From the NCBI RefSeq assembly GCF_002754315.1, contig NZ_PEFE01000001.1, positions 2,046,001 to 2,110,000 on the forward strand: a stretch of 64,000 bases of DNA, in the 5' to 3' direction. This DNA is from Flavobacterium sp. 11. Its GTDB lineage: Bacteria; Bacteroidota; Bacteroidia; Flavobacteriales; Flavobacteriaceae. Below the pieces are notes generated by a model, which ran no database searches, was not told the origin of the DNA, and was given only the letters and a program-made list of their open reading frames with translations. The translations under genes and the position numbers were made by a program. This document shows positions 45,483-53,893 of the stretch, piece after piece; positions within the stretch are counted from its first letter, which is position 1, and every line of letters starts with the position of its first letter.

Positions 45483-47378
45483 TTATTCCTTCTCACTTTT
45501 TGTATCCATCATTTCCATTAGTTTCATTCCAAGAAGACCGCTGATTGGTCCGTCAGATCCATTATTTCCAGAGATTAAAACATCAGGAATTACTTTGATT
45601 TTTCCTTTGCCAATCTCCTCAGTTATTTTGTATTTCGTGAAGTTATCACCACCCATTGCAGAAACTTGTAATTGATAGGCTTCTGCAGTTGATTTACCAA
45701 TAGCCATAATTTTTTCAGCTTCGGCAAGACCCGTTTTAGAAATTCTTTCAGCTTCGGCACTTGCAGTTAGTTTTGTCGCTTCTGCTTGTGCTCCAGCTCT
45801 TGCTTTAGTAGCTTCCGCTTCGGCATTAGCACGCATTTTTGTAGCTTCTGCCTCTGCATTTACATTTAATTTTAAACTAGTTGCATCTCCTTCTGCTTTT
45901 TTAACTGTTGCATCAGCAGTACGTTGGGCAATTTCAACACTTTGAGATGCTTTTACGATTTCTTTTTGCATATCCGCAATAGCGGTTTCTTTTTCCATTC
46001 CCTGACGTTGTTCCTGAGCCATTCTTTGTGTCTGATAAGTTTTTTGCTCTTCTTCGGCAATCTTCCTGTCAGTCAGAGTTTTCATTAAGGATTCTGGAGG
46101 TACAATATCTCCTATTAGTGTGTCAACTGCATTTACATTGTATTCATCAAGAACCACTTTGATATGATTTTTAGCAGATTCCTGACGTTCTTTTCTTGTT
46201 GATAAAAAGGATATTACATCACTTTCCTGAGCGGAGTTTCTAAAATAATTCCCTATTGTAGGTTCTAAAACCTGTGAAACAAGATTATTCATACTCCCAA
46301 AACGGGCAATTACTTTTGGAGCTTCATTCGCGGGAACATGAATAATTTGGGACACATCCAGATTAAAAGGGAAACCATCTTTTGAACGAACCGTAATTGT
46401 GGATAAATTTTGGTCTAAATTATGGGATTCACTGCGTGCATCTGCCCAGTTCAATACTAGATTTGTTGTAGGAACAGGCTCTAATTTAGTAGTGTATTTA
46501 TTTAAGGCATATTTTCCGGGACCCAGCGGCTCCATCCATACACCACGTTGCCCTTTTGAAACAATATTTCCATGTTTGAAAGTATCACCTGTTACATCTT
46601 GTCCGTCTTCGCCAATATAAGAGATCACAACCCCAACATACCCTATAGGCACATCTGTCATAGGAGTTTGCTCTATTTGTATCGCCCAAGTATTGATATA
46701 ATAGGATCCGGCAAGCATAACCTGTGGTTGCAATCCACGATTTCCGCCATTTTTTAGAAATTGATCAAAATCTTGAAAGTTATTATGATTTTCAACAAAT
46801 TTACCTGCAATTTGACCAATAGGAATTGGCTCACCATCCATAGCAGTTACAATTCCGACCATATTCTCTGAAATCACAATTTGAGGAGACATTACCACTT
46901 CAAATAAAAAGGTATTAATCCTGTAAGATCCTGTAGTTATAAAGGCGGATTGACGTCCTTTTTGCCCGCCATTATTCAGAAATAAGGTAGCGTCCTGAAA
47001 ATTGTCGGAGTTCACTTTTTGTGCCAAAATTCTACCCGTTGGTATTTCGGCACCATCTTTACTTAAAAGCAAACCAATATTACCTTCAGGAATAATGGTA
47101 AATGGAGCCATTTCAACAGAAAATTGCCAAGGCCACATGGCCCAATATAACCCTGGAGCAAGTGTTTTTGCCTGAAAACCAGCTTCCCCTTTGGTAGCTA
47201 TAATTCTACCGTCTGGTAAGGATTTTTCGGATCCAAAGAGGACAAATTTCTTGGTCACTAAACCAATTTTATCTTCAGGAACGATTACCATTCCGAAGAA
47301 AACACGTAAAACGAATTTGTAAAGAATCAGGCATATAATCAATACCAGTACCCACCAATAATTTGTAATTGTTGTCAT
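45483..47378 (-). CDS. SPFH/flotillin-like protein with four vault-like repeats
   Basis: 631 residues. One N-terminal membrane segment (about 8-28), then four related units of about 65-75 residues (about 34-98, 99-170, 171-245, 246-310), each starting with a GxVG-type strand (IGLVTKKF, IGLLLSKDG, VGIVTAMDG, VGVVISYIG) and having a G-Y/Q-x-I-N strand near the end (GSYRINTF, GSYYINTW, GKYALNKY). Next comes an SPFH domain (about 310-430) and a long Ala/Glu coiled coil (AEAEATKMRANAEAEATKA, about 470-570). Forms oligomers at the inner membrane; role unknown. Confidence 0.85.
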   Translation of the reverse strand: MTTITNYWWVLVLIICLILYKFVLRVFFGMVIVPEDKIGLVTKKFVLFGSEKSLPDGRIIATKGEAGFQAKTLAPGLYWAMWPWQFSVEMAPFTIIPEGNIGLLLSKDGAEIPTGRILAQKVNSDNFQDATLFLNNGGQKGRQSAFITTGSYRINTFLFEVVMSPQIVISENMVGIVTAMDGEPIPIGQIAGKFVENHNNFQDFDQFLKNGGNRGLQPQVMLAGSYYINTWAIQIEQTPMTDVPIGYVGVVISYIGEDGQDVTGDTFKHGNIVSKGQRGVWMEPLGPGKYALNKYTTKLEPVPTTNLVLNWADARSESHNLDQNLSTITVRSKDGFPFNLDVSQIIHVPANEAPKVIARFGSMNNLVSQVLEPTIGNYFRNSAQESDVISFLSTRKERQESAKNHIKVVLDEYNVNAVDTLIGDIVPPESLMKTLTDRKIAEEEQKTYQTQRMAQEQRQGMEKETAIADMQKEIVKASQSVEIAQRTADATVKKAEGDATSLKLNVNAEAEATKMRANAEAEATKARAGAQAEATKLTASAEAERISKTGLAEAEKIMAIGKSTAEAYQLQVSAMGGDNFTKYKITEEIGKGKIKVIPDVLISGNNGSDGPISGLLGMKLMEMMDTKSEKE

Positions 47379-47597
47379 ATTATATAAATTAGAATTGTAA
47401 AATTAAGGCAATTTTTAGTGTTAATTCTAAAAATTAGAATAATTAACGTTTGAATAATCTTACTAAATTTATATAAAAAAATATGGCTTTTAACACTGTA
47501 AACAGGCTCTTTAAGACCCGATTAATTTTGATTCAATCAAAAGTTGGCATTTTGAATATTAACATTTTTTGCGGTGTTTTTTTGCTCATAAATTATT

Positions 47598-50201
47598 TTA
47601 AAACAGAACATGGAAGTCAATAACTCGTCTGTTTTTAATCCATTTCTCTATTTCTCCGGCCCAAAATACAATACTTGATATCGCTAAGGTTAGTCCTAGT
47701 TCATATAAAGATAAAGGTTGGGTCTTAAAAATTTCGTTAAAGAAAGGCATGTAAATAATCATAAATTGAAGGACAATGGTTATCAATAGGGCACCAACCA
47801 TAGGTTTGTTAGAAAAAAATCCAATTTTGAATATAGATTCACGCCCGGAACGAATGACCATTACATGTCCCAACTGGCTAAAACAAAGCACCGTAAAAGC
47901 CATCGTTTGCCAATGTGTATTGGCGTTATATATCGCGTAAGCTTGCATTCCTATGGTGACGCAGCCCATTAAAAAACCAATCCATAAAATGTGTAAAGCC
48001 ATCCCGTTTGAAAAAATATTTTTCTTCGGATTTCTGGGGGAACGTTTCATGATATTTGCTTCAGATGGTTCTGAGGCTAGTGCTAATCCGGGTAAACCAT
48101 CCGTTACCAGATTAATCCATAGGATGTGAATTGCCAGTAGCGGAATGGGTAACCCAAAAAATGGAGCTAAAAAAATAGCCCATATTTCGCCTGAGTTTCC
48201 TGTCATAATGTATTTGATAAATTTTAGGATGTTGTCAAATATTTTTCTGCCGTGTTTAACAGCAATAATAATGGTAGCAAAATTATCATCCAATAAAATC
48301 ATGTGCGAGGCTTCTTTAGAAACTTCGGTTCCGTTGATTCCCATAGCAATACCAATATCAGCATTTTTAAGTGCCGGAGCATCATTTACACCATCGCCAG
48401 TCATTGCCACAAAATGATTTTTGGATTGTAAAGCATTAATGATTCTTAGTTTTTGTTCAGGATTTACACGGGCATATACTTTTACCTTTTCTACAATTTG
48501 TATAAATTCACTCTGTGTTAATGCAGTTAGTTCTGAACCTGTTAAAACTAGGTCGTCATCCGTGACAATAATGCCTAGCTTTTCGGCAATTGCTTTGGCG
48601 GTCAGCTTGTGGTCACCCGTAATCATTACCGGAATAATACCGGCTTCCTTACATTCAGAAACTGCCTGTTTTGCTTCTTCTCGTGGTGGGTCAATCATGC
48701 CTACAAACCCAATAAGTGTTAACTCATTTTCTATCAAATTAGCATCTGAAGTATCCGGTAAGGACGAAAGTGTTTTCATTGCGTACCCTAAAACCCGATA
48801 TCCTTTTTCGGCCATTTCGTTGACTTTACGTTCAAATTCAGGAATAAGTGATTTTTGATTGTCATTCAGTTTGTGAAACAATACATCGACAGCCCCTTTT
48901 GTAATCACGATTATTTCACCATTAGAATTTTGGGTTTGATGCATTGTAGTCATGCATTTTCTTTTAGAATCGAAAGGCAATTCTCCAATTCGGGGTAATT
49001 TTAGTTCTAAATCAGAGCGATTCAAATTTTTATCGGATGCATATTGTACCAATGCTAACTCCGTTGAATCGCCCAACCATTTTCCGTTTTCATCTTTTGT
49101 GACATCATTATTTAAAGCGATAGCGTGCAGCAATGTGTTTTTTTCTTTAAAAAAAGGCTCATATTCTGTATCTGATGTTTCAAAAATTTCCTGTAGAGTC
49201 ATTTTATTCAACGTAAGAGTTCCCGTTTTATCAGAACAGATATACGTCACGGAACCCAAAGTTTCTACAGCTGGTAATTTTCGAATAAGGGCATTGCTTT
49301 TAGCTAATTTTTTAGCACCAAAGGCAAGTGCAATCGTAACTAATGCTGGTAAAGCTTCAGGAATTGCGGCAACAGCGAGTGAAATAGAAGTAATTAACAT
49401 GGTCAAAACAGATTCTCCCCGCAACCATCCGATTAAGAAAATTATAGCGCAGATAATAAGTATAATCACTGATAATCGTTTGCCAAAAGCTGCTAACCTT
49501 TTTTGTAAAGGCGTTGAGGTTTCATCGGTTTGGATCATTTTTGCGATGTGCCCAAGTTCAGTATGCATTCCAGTTGCTGTAACGTAAGCAAGTGCGCGTC
49601 CGTTAGTCACAAAAGTTCCTTTATACCCCATATTAGTTTGGTCACCAAGCGCATAATTTCCTTCGGGAAGTTCCTCAGGATTTTTTTCTACATTGTTTGA
49701 TTCACCCGTAAGTGCTGATTCATCTACTTTTATTTGATGGGTTTCAAAAAAACGGACATCAGCAGGAATAACATTTCCCGCTTCAAGTACCACTACATCA
49801 CCAGGGACAATATCCGATGCAGGAAGGTCGATTGTTTTTCCTTCACGTAAAATACGGGCATGGTTTGCGACCATATTCTTTAATGCTTCCATTGCTTTTT
49901 CAGCCCGATATTCTTGGATAAATCCCACGACAGCATTAATAATAATGATGGCAAGAATAATTATTGTATCCGTAACATCACCTATTATGCCTGAGATAAT
50001 TGCCGCAGCGATAAGGATGAGAATCATAAAATCCGATAGTTGAGAAAGCACCATCTGTAGAATTGTCTTCTTTTTTTTATCTTCAATTTGATTTTTCCCA
50101 TGTTCGCACAAGCGTTCTGATGCCGTAATATCATCAATACCGGATGGAGTTGTATTTAGCAACTGTGTTATTTCTGATAGCGGTAGTAAATGCCAGTTCA
50201 T
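47598..50201 (-). CDS. Calcium-type P-type ATPase
   Basis: 867 residues, P2-type cation pump. N-terminal cation ATPase domain, the dephosphorylation motif LTGESNNVEK (about 158-167), M4 ion-binding motif AIPEALPALVT (about 278-288), phosphorylated Asp in ICSDKTGTLTLN (about 318-329), hinge TGDGVNDAPALK (about 588-599) and ten membrane helices. Most like PMCA/SERCA-type calcium exporters (COG0474 group); Ca or Mn efflux is the natural prediction. Upstream gene cbpM is 49 bp away in the same direction. Confidence 0.93.
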   Translation of the reverse strand: MNWHLLPLSEITQLLNTTPSGIDDITASERLCEHGKNQIEDKKKKTILQMVLSQLSDFMILILIAAAIISGIIGDVTDTIIILAIIIINAVVGFIQEYRAEKAMEALKNMVANHARILREGKTIDLPASDIVPGDVVVLEAGNVIPADVRFFETHQIKVDESALTGESNNVEKNPEELPEGNYALGDQTNMGYKGTFVTNGRALAYVTATGMHTELGHIAKMIQTDETSTPLQKRLAAFGKRLSVIILIICAIIFLIGWLRGESVLTMLITSISLAVAAIPEALPALVTIALAFGAKKLAKSNALIRKLPAVETLGSVTYICSDKTGTLTLNKMTLQEIFETSDTEYEPFFKEKNTLLHAIALNNDVTKDENGKWLGDSTELALVQYASDKNLNRSDLELKLPRIGELPFDSKRKCMTTMHQTQNSNGEIIVITKGAVDVLFHKLNDNQKSLIPEFERKVNEMAEKGYRVLGYAMKTLSSLPDTSDANLIENELTLIGFVGMIDPPREEAKQAVSECKEAGIIPVMITGDHKLTAKAIAEKLGIIVTDDDLVLTGSELTALTQSEFIQIVEKVKVYARVNPEQKLRIINALQSKNHFVAMTGDGVNDAPALKNADIGIAMGINGTEVSKEASHMILLDDNFATIIIAVKHGRKIFDNILKFIKYIMTGNSGEIWAIFLAPFFGLPIPLLAIHILWINLVTDGLPGLALASEPSEANIMKRSPRNPKKNIFSNGMALHILWIGFLMGCVTIGMQAYAIYNANTHWQTMAFTVLCFSQLGHVMVIRSGRESIFKIGFFSNKPMVGALLITIVLQFMIIYMPFFNEIFKTQPLSLYELGLTLAISSIVFWAGEIEKWIKNRRVIDFHVLF

Positions 50202-50250
50202 ATTTTTTACTTTTTATATTCAGTAAAAAGAATATTGGGATTATCAAATC

Positions 50251-50544
50251 TCAACTTTCATACAAACGCAATCTGTTTTTAGTGGAAACAAGCTCATTTT
50301 GCAAAGCATCAATTTTTTGTAATAGATTAAACACCACATCAATTCCCTCAGTATTAAGATCTAATTCCTGATGGATGCGTATCATTTTCTCTATTTCATA
50401 GATGGCATCTGGATGGATATATTGTGTTTCTTGTATTGTTTTTATTTCGAGTAAACCCATTTCGCTGAGGTTGTCAAAAAAGGAGAGTTCCACTTTATAA
50501 TGAATGCATAATGCAGGTGTCGGTATGAGGCTTTCTATGTTCAT
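50251..50544 (-). CDS. cbpM: CbpM-type chaperone modulator
   Basis: 97 residues of the CbpM/MerR-like fold: [18 protein letters not shown] at the start and [20 protein letters not shown] in the middle with the winged-helix pattern, then a coiled coil (about 70-97). In E. coli CbpM binds and inhibits the J-domain protein CbpA. Its start overlaps the stop of cbpA by 4 nt, so the two are coupled. Confidence 0.87.
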   Translation of the reverse strand: MNIESLIPTPALCIHYKVELSFFDNLSEMGLLEIKTIQETQYIHPDAIYEIEKMIRIHQELDLNTEGIDVVFNLLQKIDALQNELVSTKNRLRLYES

Positions 50545-51440
50545 GACGTTCTTAACTTTGCGAGTTCCGTAAATAATTCTTTTTCTTTTTCAGTAATATT
50601 TGTGGGTATTTGCACTTGATAGGTAATGTATAAATCTCCAAATTCTCCTTCCTTTTTATAAACTGGAAATCCTTTTCCTTTCAGTTTTACTTTTGTTCCG
50701 TTTTGGGTTCCGGGTTTTACGGTTAGTTTTACTTTTCCGTCAAAAGTATCTGCGGTGATATCGCCTCCCAATATGGCAGTATATAAATCTAAAGAAACAG
50801 TGGAGTAGAGGTTGTGCTTGTCTAATTTAAAGTTGGTATGGTTTTCAATAGTGAAAGTGATGTATAAATCCCCTTTTGGGCCACCGCCAGCGCCTTCGCC
50901 ACCAAGCCCGCTAATTTTTATTTGCTGCCCATTTTCGACTCCGGCAGGAATAGTAATACGGATGTTTTTGCCGTTAATTGTCAAGGTGCGTTTATGGGTG
51001 GTGTACACGTCTTTTAGGTCAAGATGCAGTTCAGCATTAAAATCCTGCCCCTTGAACTGTGCACTACGACGACCTCCACTTCCTGACGAACGACCTCCAA
51101 ACATAGACTCAAAAAAATCAGAGAAATCTCCGCCACCACTGAACCCGCCAAAACCATCTTGTTGGCCACCTCTATGGTACTGCTGCTGTTGTTTTGATTT
51201 TTCAAATTCCTCCGCATGTTGCCAGTTTTCGCCATAGTCATCATATTTTTTACGATTCTCGGCATGGCTCAATACTTCATTGGCCTCATTGATTTCCTTG
51301 AATTTTCTTTCGGCTTCCTTATCGTTGGGATTTAAGTCGGGATGGTATTTACGGGCCAGTTTTCGATAGGCCTTTTTAATCTCGGCTTCGGTTGCTTTTT
51401 TGTCCACTTCAAGAATCTTGTAATAGTCTATAAATGCCAT
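50541..51440 (-). CDS. cbpA: CbpA-type J-domain co-chaperone
   Basis: 299 residues. J domain (about 1-70) with the HPD loop in [12 protein letters not shown], a Gly/Phe-rich linker (about 85-120, [12 protein letters not shown]), and the two C-terminal peptide-binding beta domains with no zinc fingers, so CbpA-type and not DnaJ proper. Stimulates DnaK in protein folding and may bind DNA in stationary phase. Coupled to cbpM by a 4-nt overlap. Confidence 0.93.
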   Translation of the reverse strand: MAFIDYYKILEVDKKATEAEIKKAYRKLARKYHPDLNPNDKEAERKFKEINEANEVLSHAENRKKYDDYGENWQHAEEFEKSKQQQQYHRGGQQDGFGGFSGGGDFSDFFESMFGGRSSGSGGRRSAQFKGQDFNAELHLDLKDVYTTHKRTLTINGKNIRITIPAGVENGQQIKISGLGGEGAGGGPKGDLYITFTIENHTNFKLDKHNLYSTVSLDLYTAILGGDITADTFDGKVKLTVKPGTQNGTKVKLKGKGFPVYKKEGEFGDLYITYQVQIPTNITEKEKELFTELAKLRTS

Positions 51441-51494
51441 CTGGATTGTTTTTATATAATTTGTAGGCTTTATTAATACTTTAATCGAAGGTAT

Positions 51495-52067
51495 TTACTG
51501 TTTAATAAACTCACAATCTGCTTTAATTTGTACGTCATCACTAATCATTTTCGAAGGGAATTTGGATCCTACATTAAATTCAGAACGTTTTAAAATTCCG
51601 CTAAACTGAAAGCCTGCAGTAATTGCTTTTGATTGTTCATTCACTATAGTTCCTCTATACCACATAGTAATTATTGCCGGTTTTGTGATTCCATGCAATG
51701 TGAGTGTTCCTACAAGTTTGTATTTATTCTTCCCGATTTTTTTTATGGAGATGCTTTTAAAAGTCATTTTAGGATATTTTTCCACGTCAAAGAAATCAGC
51801 ACTTCGTAAATGATTATCCCGCATTTCCACTTCGGTGTCAATAGAGGCAACATCAGTCGAAAGTTCAAATACAGCATCACTAAAATCCGTTTTGTTAGTT
51901 GTTGCGGTTATCTCAAATTTTTTGAATAATCCTGCTATATCCGAAATACCATGATGTACGGTGCTAAAAGTAAGTTTTGAGTGCATTGGATCTGCTTTCC
52001 ATGTTGTTTGTGCCAGCAGAAAAGTAGATAAAAATAGTGTTGCGATGATGGTTGTTATTTTTTTCAT
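51495..52067 (-). CDS. Secreted YceI-family lipocalin-like protein
   Basis: 190 residues with a signal peptide (MKKITTIIATLFLSTFLLAQ). The mature part is the YceI fold: TWKADPMHSKLTFSTVHHG (about 21-39), HLRSADFFDVEKYPKMTFKS (about 85-104) and LHGITKPAIITMWY. Binds isoprenoid-type lipids in the periplasm. It stands alone with about 250 bp on each side, next to the retron. Confidence 0.92.
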   Translation of the reverse strand: MKKITTIIATLFLSTFLLAQTTWKADPMHSKLTFSTVHHGISDIAGLFKKFEITATTNKTDFSDAVFELSTDVASIDTEVEMRDNHLRSADFFDVEKYPKMTFKSISIKKIGKNKYKLVGTLTLHGITKPAIITMWYRGTIVNEQSKAITAGFQFSGILKRSEFNVGSKFPSKMISDDVQIKADCEFIKQ

Positions 52068-52262
52068 GAGGTATTATTTTTTAATTATTTGATAGGGTAT
52101 AAAGATGTCCGGAGTTTGTAATCTTACTTTTATCAATATCAATTTGCATGAAAAAGACAGCACAAATGATTGTGATTTTTAGACATTTTGCGCTATCAAA
52201 TTTAATTAATTTTCAGGTATAAAACAGTAATAAACAGCTTTATTTCAGGTGTTTATAAAAAT

Positions 52263-52288
52263 AAAAAAAAACTCTAAAAGGAGTTTTT
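52263..52288 (-). terminator. Terminator of the retron reverse transcriptase
   Basis: On the minus strand AAAAACTC and GAGTTTTTTTTT pair around CTTTTA, about 37 bp after the stop codon. Confidence 0.75.
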
Positions 52289-52324
52289 ATGAAACATTTT
52301 TTTACCAAGAATGTTTTTCAATTC

Positions 52325-53386
52325 TTATATTGGTAGTAATTCATCTTCCATAGCTTTTAAATCCTGTTTCTTTTTTAGGTCTTTCAATATAGATTTATAC
52401 TCTAAAAATTCGATGTCTTTTGGATTTATTTGCAGCACAAAATTTATTTTCCCCAACAAATGTTCGAGATAATTTTTTTGGTTAATTTCTTTGTATTCGC
52501 GGTGTTCCTCGAAACCAAATTTCTTGATATAATACATGGCTTGTCTTAAATCATTGCGTTTGTGGAATGCCACTTGCGGTTTTTCATTCACAACAATTCC
52601 AGTCACGGTTTGGCGCGTATTGGCCGTCATGAGTTTAGTCTTGTTTTTATTGATGCGAAGGTTTAATTTTTCAACAGTTTCAATAACTTTATGGAGCAGT
52701 TTATTTTCATCAAAATCCCCCGAAAAACTCATATCGTCAGCATAACGGGTATATCTTATTTTATGCAATTTGCAGTAAGCGGCAATCTCAGCATCGGCAT
52801 CTTTAAAAATTAAATTCGAAAGATACGGGCTTGTGGGTGCGCCTTGAGGCAAAGTTCTGTCTCGGGTGCATAATTTGGAGAGGAGTCTCGATACCATTTT
52901 AGAATATCCCAATTGATGAAACTCTTTTTCAACTAATTCAATGGTAATTGATTGGAAGAAATTTTCTAAGTCTAATGTATATACTTTAGGCTGATTTTTA
53001 TGAAATTTCAGGTTTTCAATAAGGCTTACATTGGTTTTGTATGCTTTCGCAAAAGGGCTAATGGGAACTTTATTGAGGATATTTCTCAAAATCCAGAGTT
53101 GGATTTCTTTCAAGCTTGGAAGCGGTTCAGAAATAAGTCGTTTTGTGCCATTTTTTTTTGAAATCTCAAAATCACGGTAAAAATAGCGGGGATAAACAGC
53201 CGCTTTTTTTAAGTATTCTTTCTTGTATCCCACCAGAAGTGATAAATGGGTTGGATTGTAAATAACCGGTACGTCATGAGAGAATAATACTTCGGCATAA
53301 TCCAGACAACGTTGAATATTAGGCAGCGAATAGCCTAGTTTATGTGATTTTTCGGTAAAGGTTTCTTTGTATTGAGTAAAATCCAT
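52325..53386 (-). CDS. Retron reverse transcriptase
   Basis: 353 residues. Seen in order: fingers motif KRLISEPLPSLKEIQLWIL (about 78-96), retron region X as ENLKFHKNQPKVYTLDLENF (about 123-142, N-x-x-x-H variant), LPQGAPTSPYLSNL (about 187-200), the catalytic YADD in YTRYADDMSFSG (about 219-230) and retron region Y VTGIVVN (about 266-272). These mark a retron RT and not a group II intron (no maturase or HNH domain) or a DGR. It makes msDNA from the structured RNA directly upstream and normally acts with an effector as an anti-phage unit. Confidence 0.93.
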   Translation of the reverse strand: MDFTQYKETFTEKSHKLGYSLPNIQRCLDYAEVLFSHDVPVIYNPTHLSLLVGYKKEYLKKAAVYPRYFYRDFEISKKNGTKRLISEPLPSLKEIQLWILRNILNKVPISPFAKAYKTNVSLIENLKFHKNQPKVYTLDLENFFQSITIELVEKEFHQLGYSKMVSRLLSKLCTRDRTLPQGAPTSPYLSNLIFKDADAEIAAYCKLHKIRYTRYADDMSFSGDFDENKLLHKVIETVEKLNLRINKNKTKLMTANTRQTVTGIVVNEKPQVAFHKRNDLRQAMYYIKKFGFEEHREYKEINQKNYLEHLLGKINFVLQINPKDIEFLEYKSILKDLKKKQDLKAMEDELLPI

Positions 53387-53392
53387 AGCGTT

Positions 53393-53559
53393 GAAATCGT
53401 TAATGGAGTAGGGACTATTCTGTCCCTAACCCCGATTAAGAATACCGGTTTAAAAGTTCGGAGCTCTGCGGAGAATCTTTTAAACCTGGTGCTTGAAAGA
53501 ACATTCAATTACAGAGCAGTGACTCACGGCTCCGATGTTAACCTGGGCTAACAAATTTC
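53393..53559 (-). ncRNA. Candidate retron msr-msd RNA
   Basis: Read on the minus strand, a1 GAAATTTGTTA (53559-53549) pairs with a2 TAACGATTTC (53402-53393), 10 pairs with one bulge, and is followed directly by G, giving the TTAGC context seen at the branch site of known retrons. Inside lie a GAGC/GCTC stem (about 53515-53533), TTGAA/TTCAA, a 10-bp perfect stem GGTTTAAAAG/CTTTTAAACC (53486-53447) with 20-nt loop, and TAGGGAC/GTCCCTA (about 53408-53427). A second pairing, 53551-53538 with 53439-53426, 13 of 14 bases, competes. The RT ATG is 6 nt after a2. Confidence 0.8.
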
Positions 53560-53572
53560 TTTGAGAAATGAA

Positions 53573-53698
53573 CTAAAAAAATAATTCATCCTGACTGGGA
53601 ATAAACACTATTTTACTGCTTAATTTGGGAATTTTACTCTCCAAATCTTTTTGAATCCAATCCTCTTTTTTTTTAGTTTTTAGTCGGTGTGGTTCCAT
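53573..53698 (-). CDS. 41-residue ORF upstream of the retron RNA
   Basis: ATG at 53698, stop TAG at 53573-53575, ending 13 nt before the a1 arm. The product starts MEPHRLKTKKKEDWIQKDLE and ends KIVFIPSQDELFF: a very basic amphipathic first half and an aromatic acidic tail, no membrane segment. There is no recognised family. The codons look plausible and no other gene fits this strand. It is in the position where a retron partner could be, but it may equally be a leader peptide or chance. Confidence 0.4.
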   Translation of the reverse strand: MEPHRLKTKKKEDWIQKDLESKIPKLSSKIVFIPSQDELFF

Positions 53699-53893
53699 TG
53701 TTATTTATTTATAAAATGCTTATTATTAATGTTTTAAATGATTAAAAATCACATATAAAGTTAATTAAAAATAATTTATTAACAGTACTATTAGTGATAA
53801 TTTTTTCAACAATGATTTTAATTTTAGAAACAGAATATATTTTTTGTTTTGGCACAAAAAAAGACTTTTAACCCTTGATTTCTATTTTATAAA

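Larger units (their letters stand above)
53387..53893. other. 507-bp gap holding the retron RNA and a small ORF
   Basis: Between the reverse transcriptase and the PLD gene. It contains the structured RNA (53393-53559), the 41-codon ORF (53573-53698) and about 190 bp of extremely AT-rich sequence that probably holds the retron promoter; a weak hairpin TTGATTT/AAATCAA near 53870-53895 may terminate the PLD gene. Confidence 0.6.

Noticed and set aside
47528-47545. Terminator TTTTGATT/AATCAAAA downstream of the P-type ATPase
   Set aside because: Palindrome without a T-run and with no loop; better read as chance AT-rich symmetry.
52325-53386. Diversity-generating retroelement RT
   Set aside because: No template/variable repeat pair or variable-protein gene was seen near it, and the retron motifs are clear.
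53393-53559. Group II intron fragment (GAGCCGTGAG resembles domain V words)
   Set aside because: The adjacent RT lacks maturase and endonuclease domains and carries the retron VTG motif; the RNA has no domain V hairpin with the AGC triad in the right geometry.
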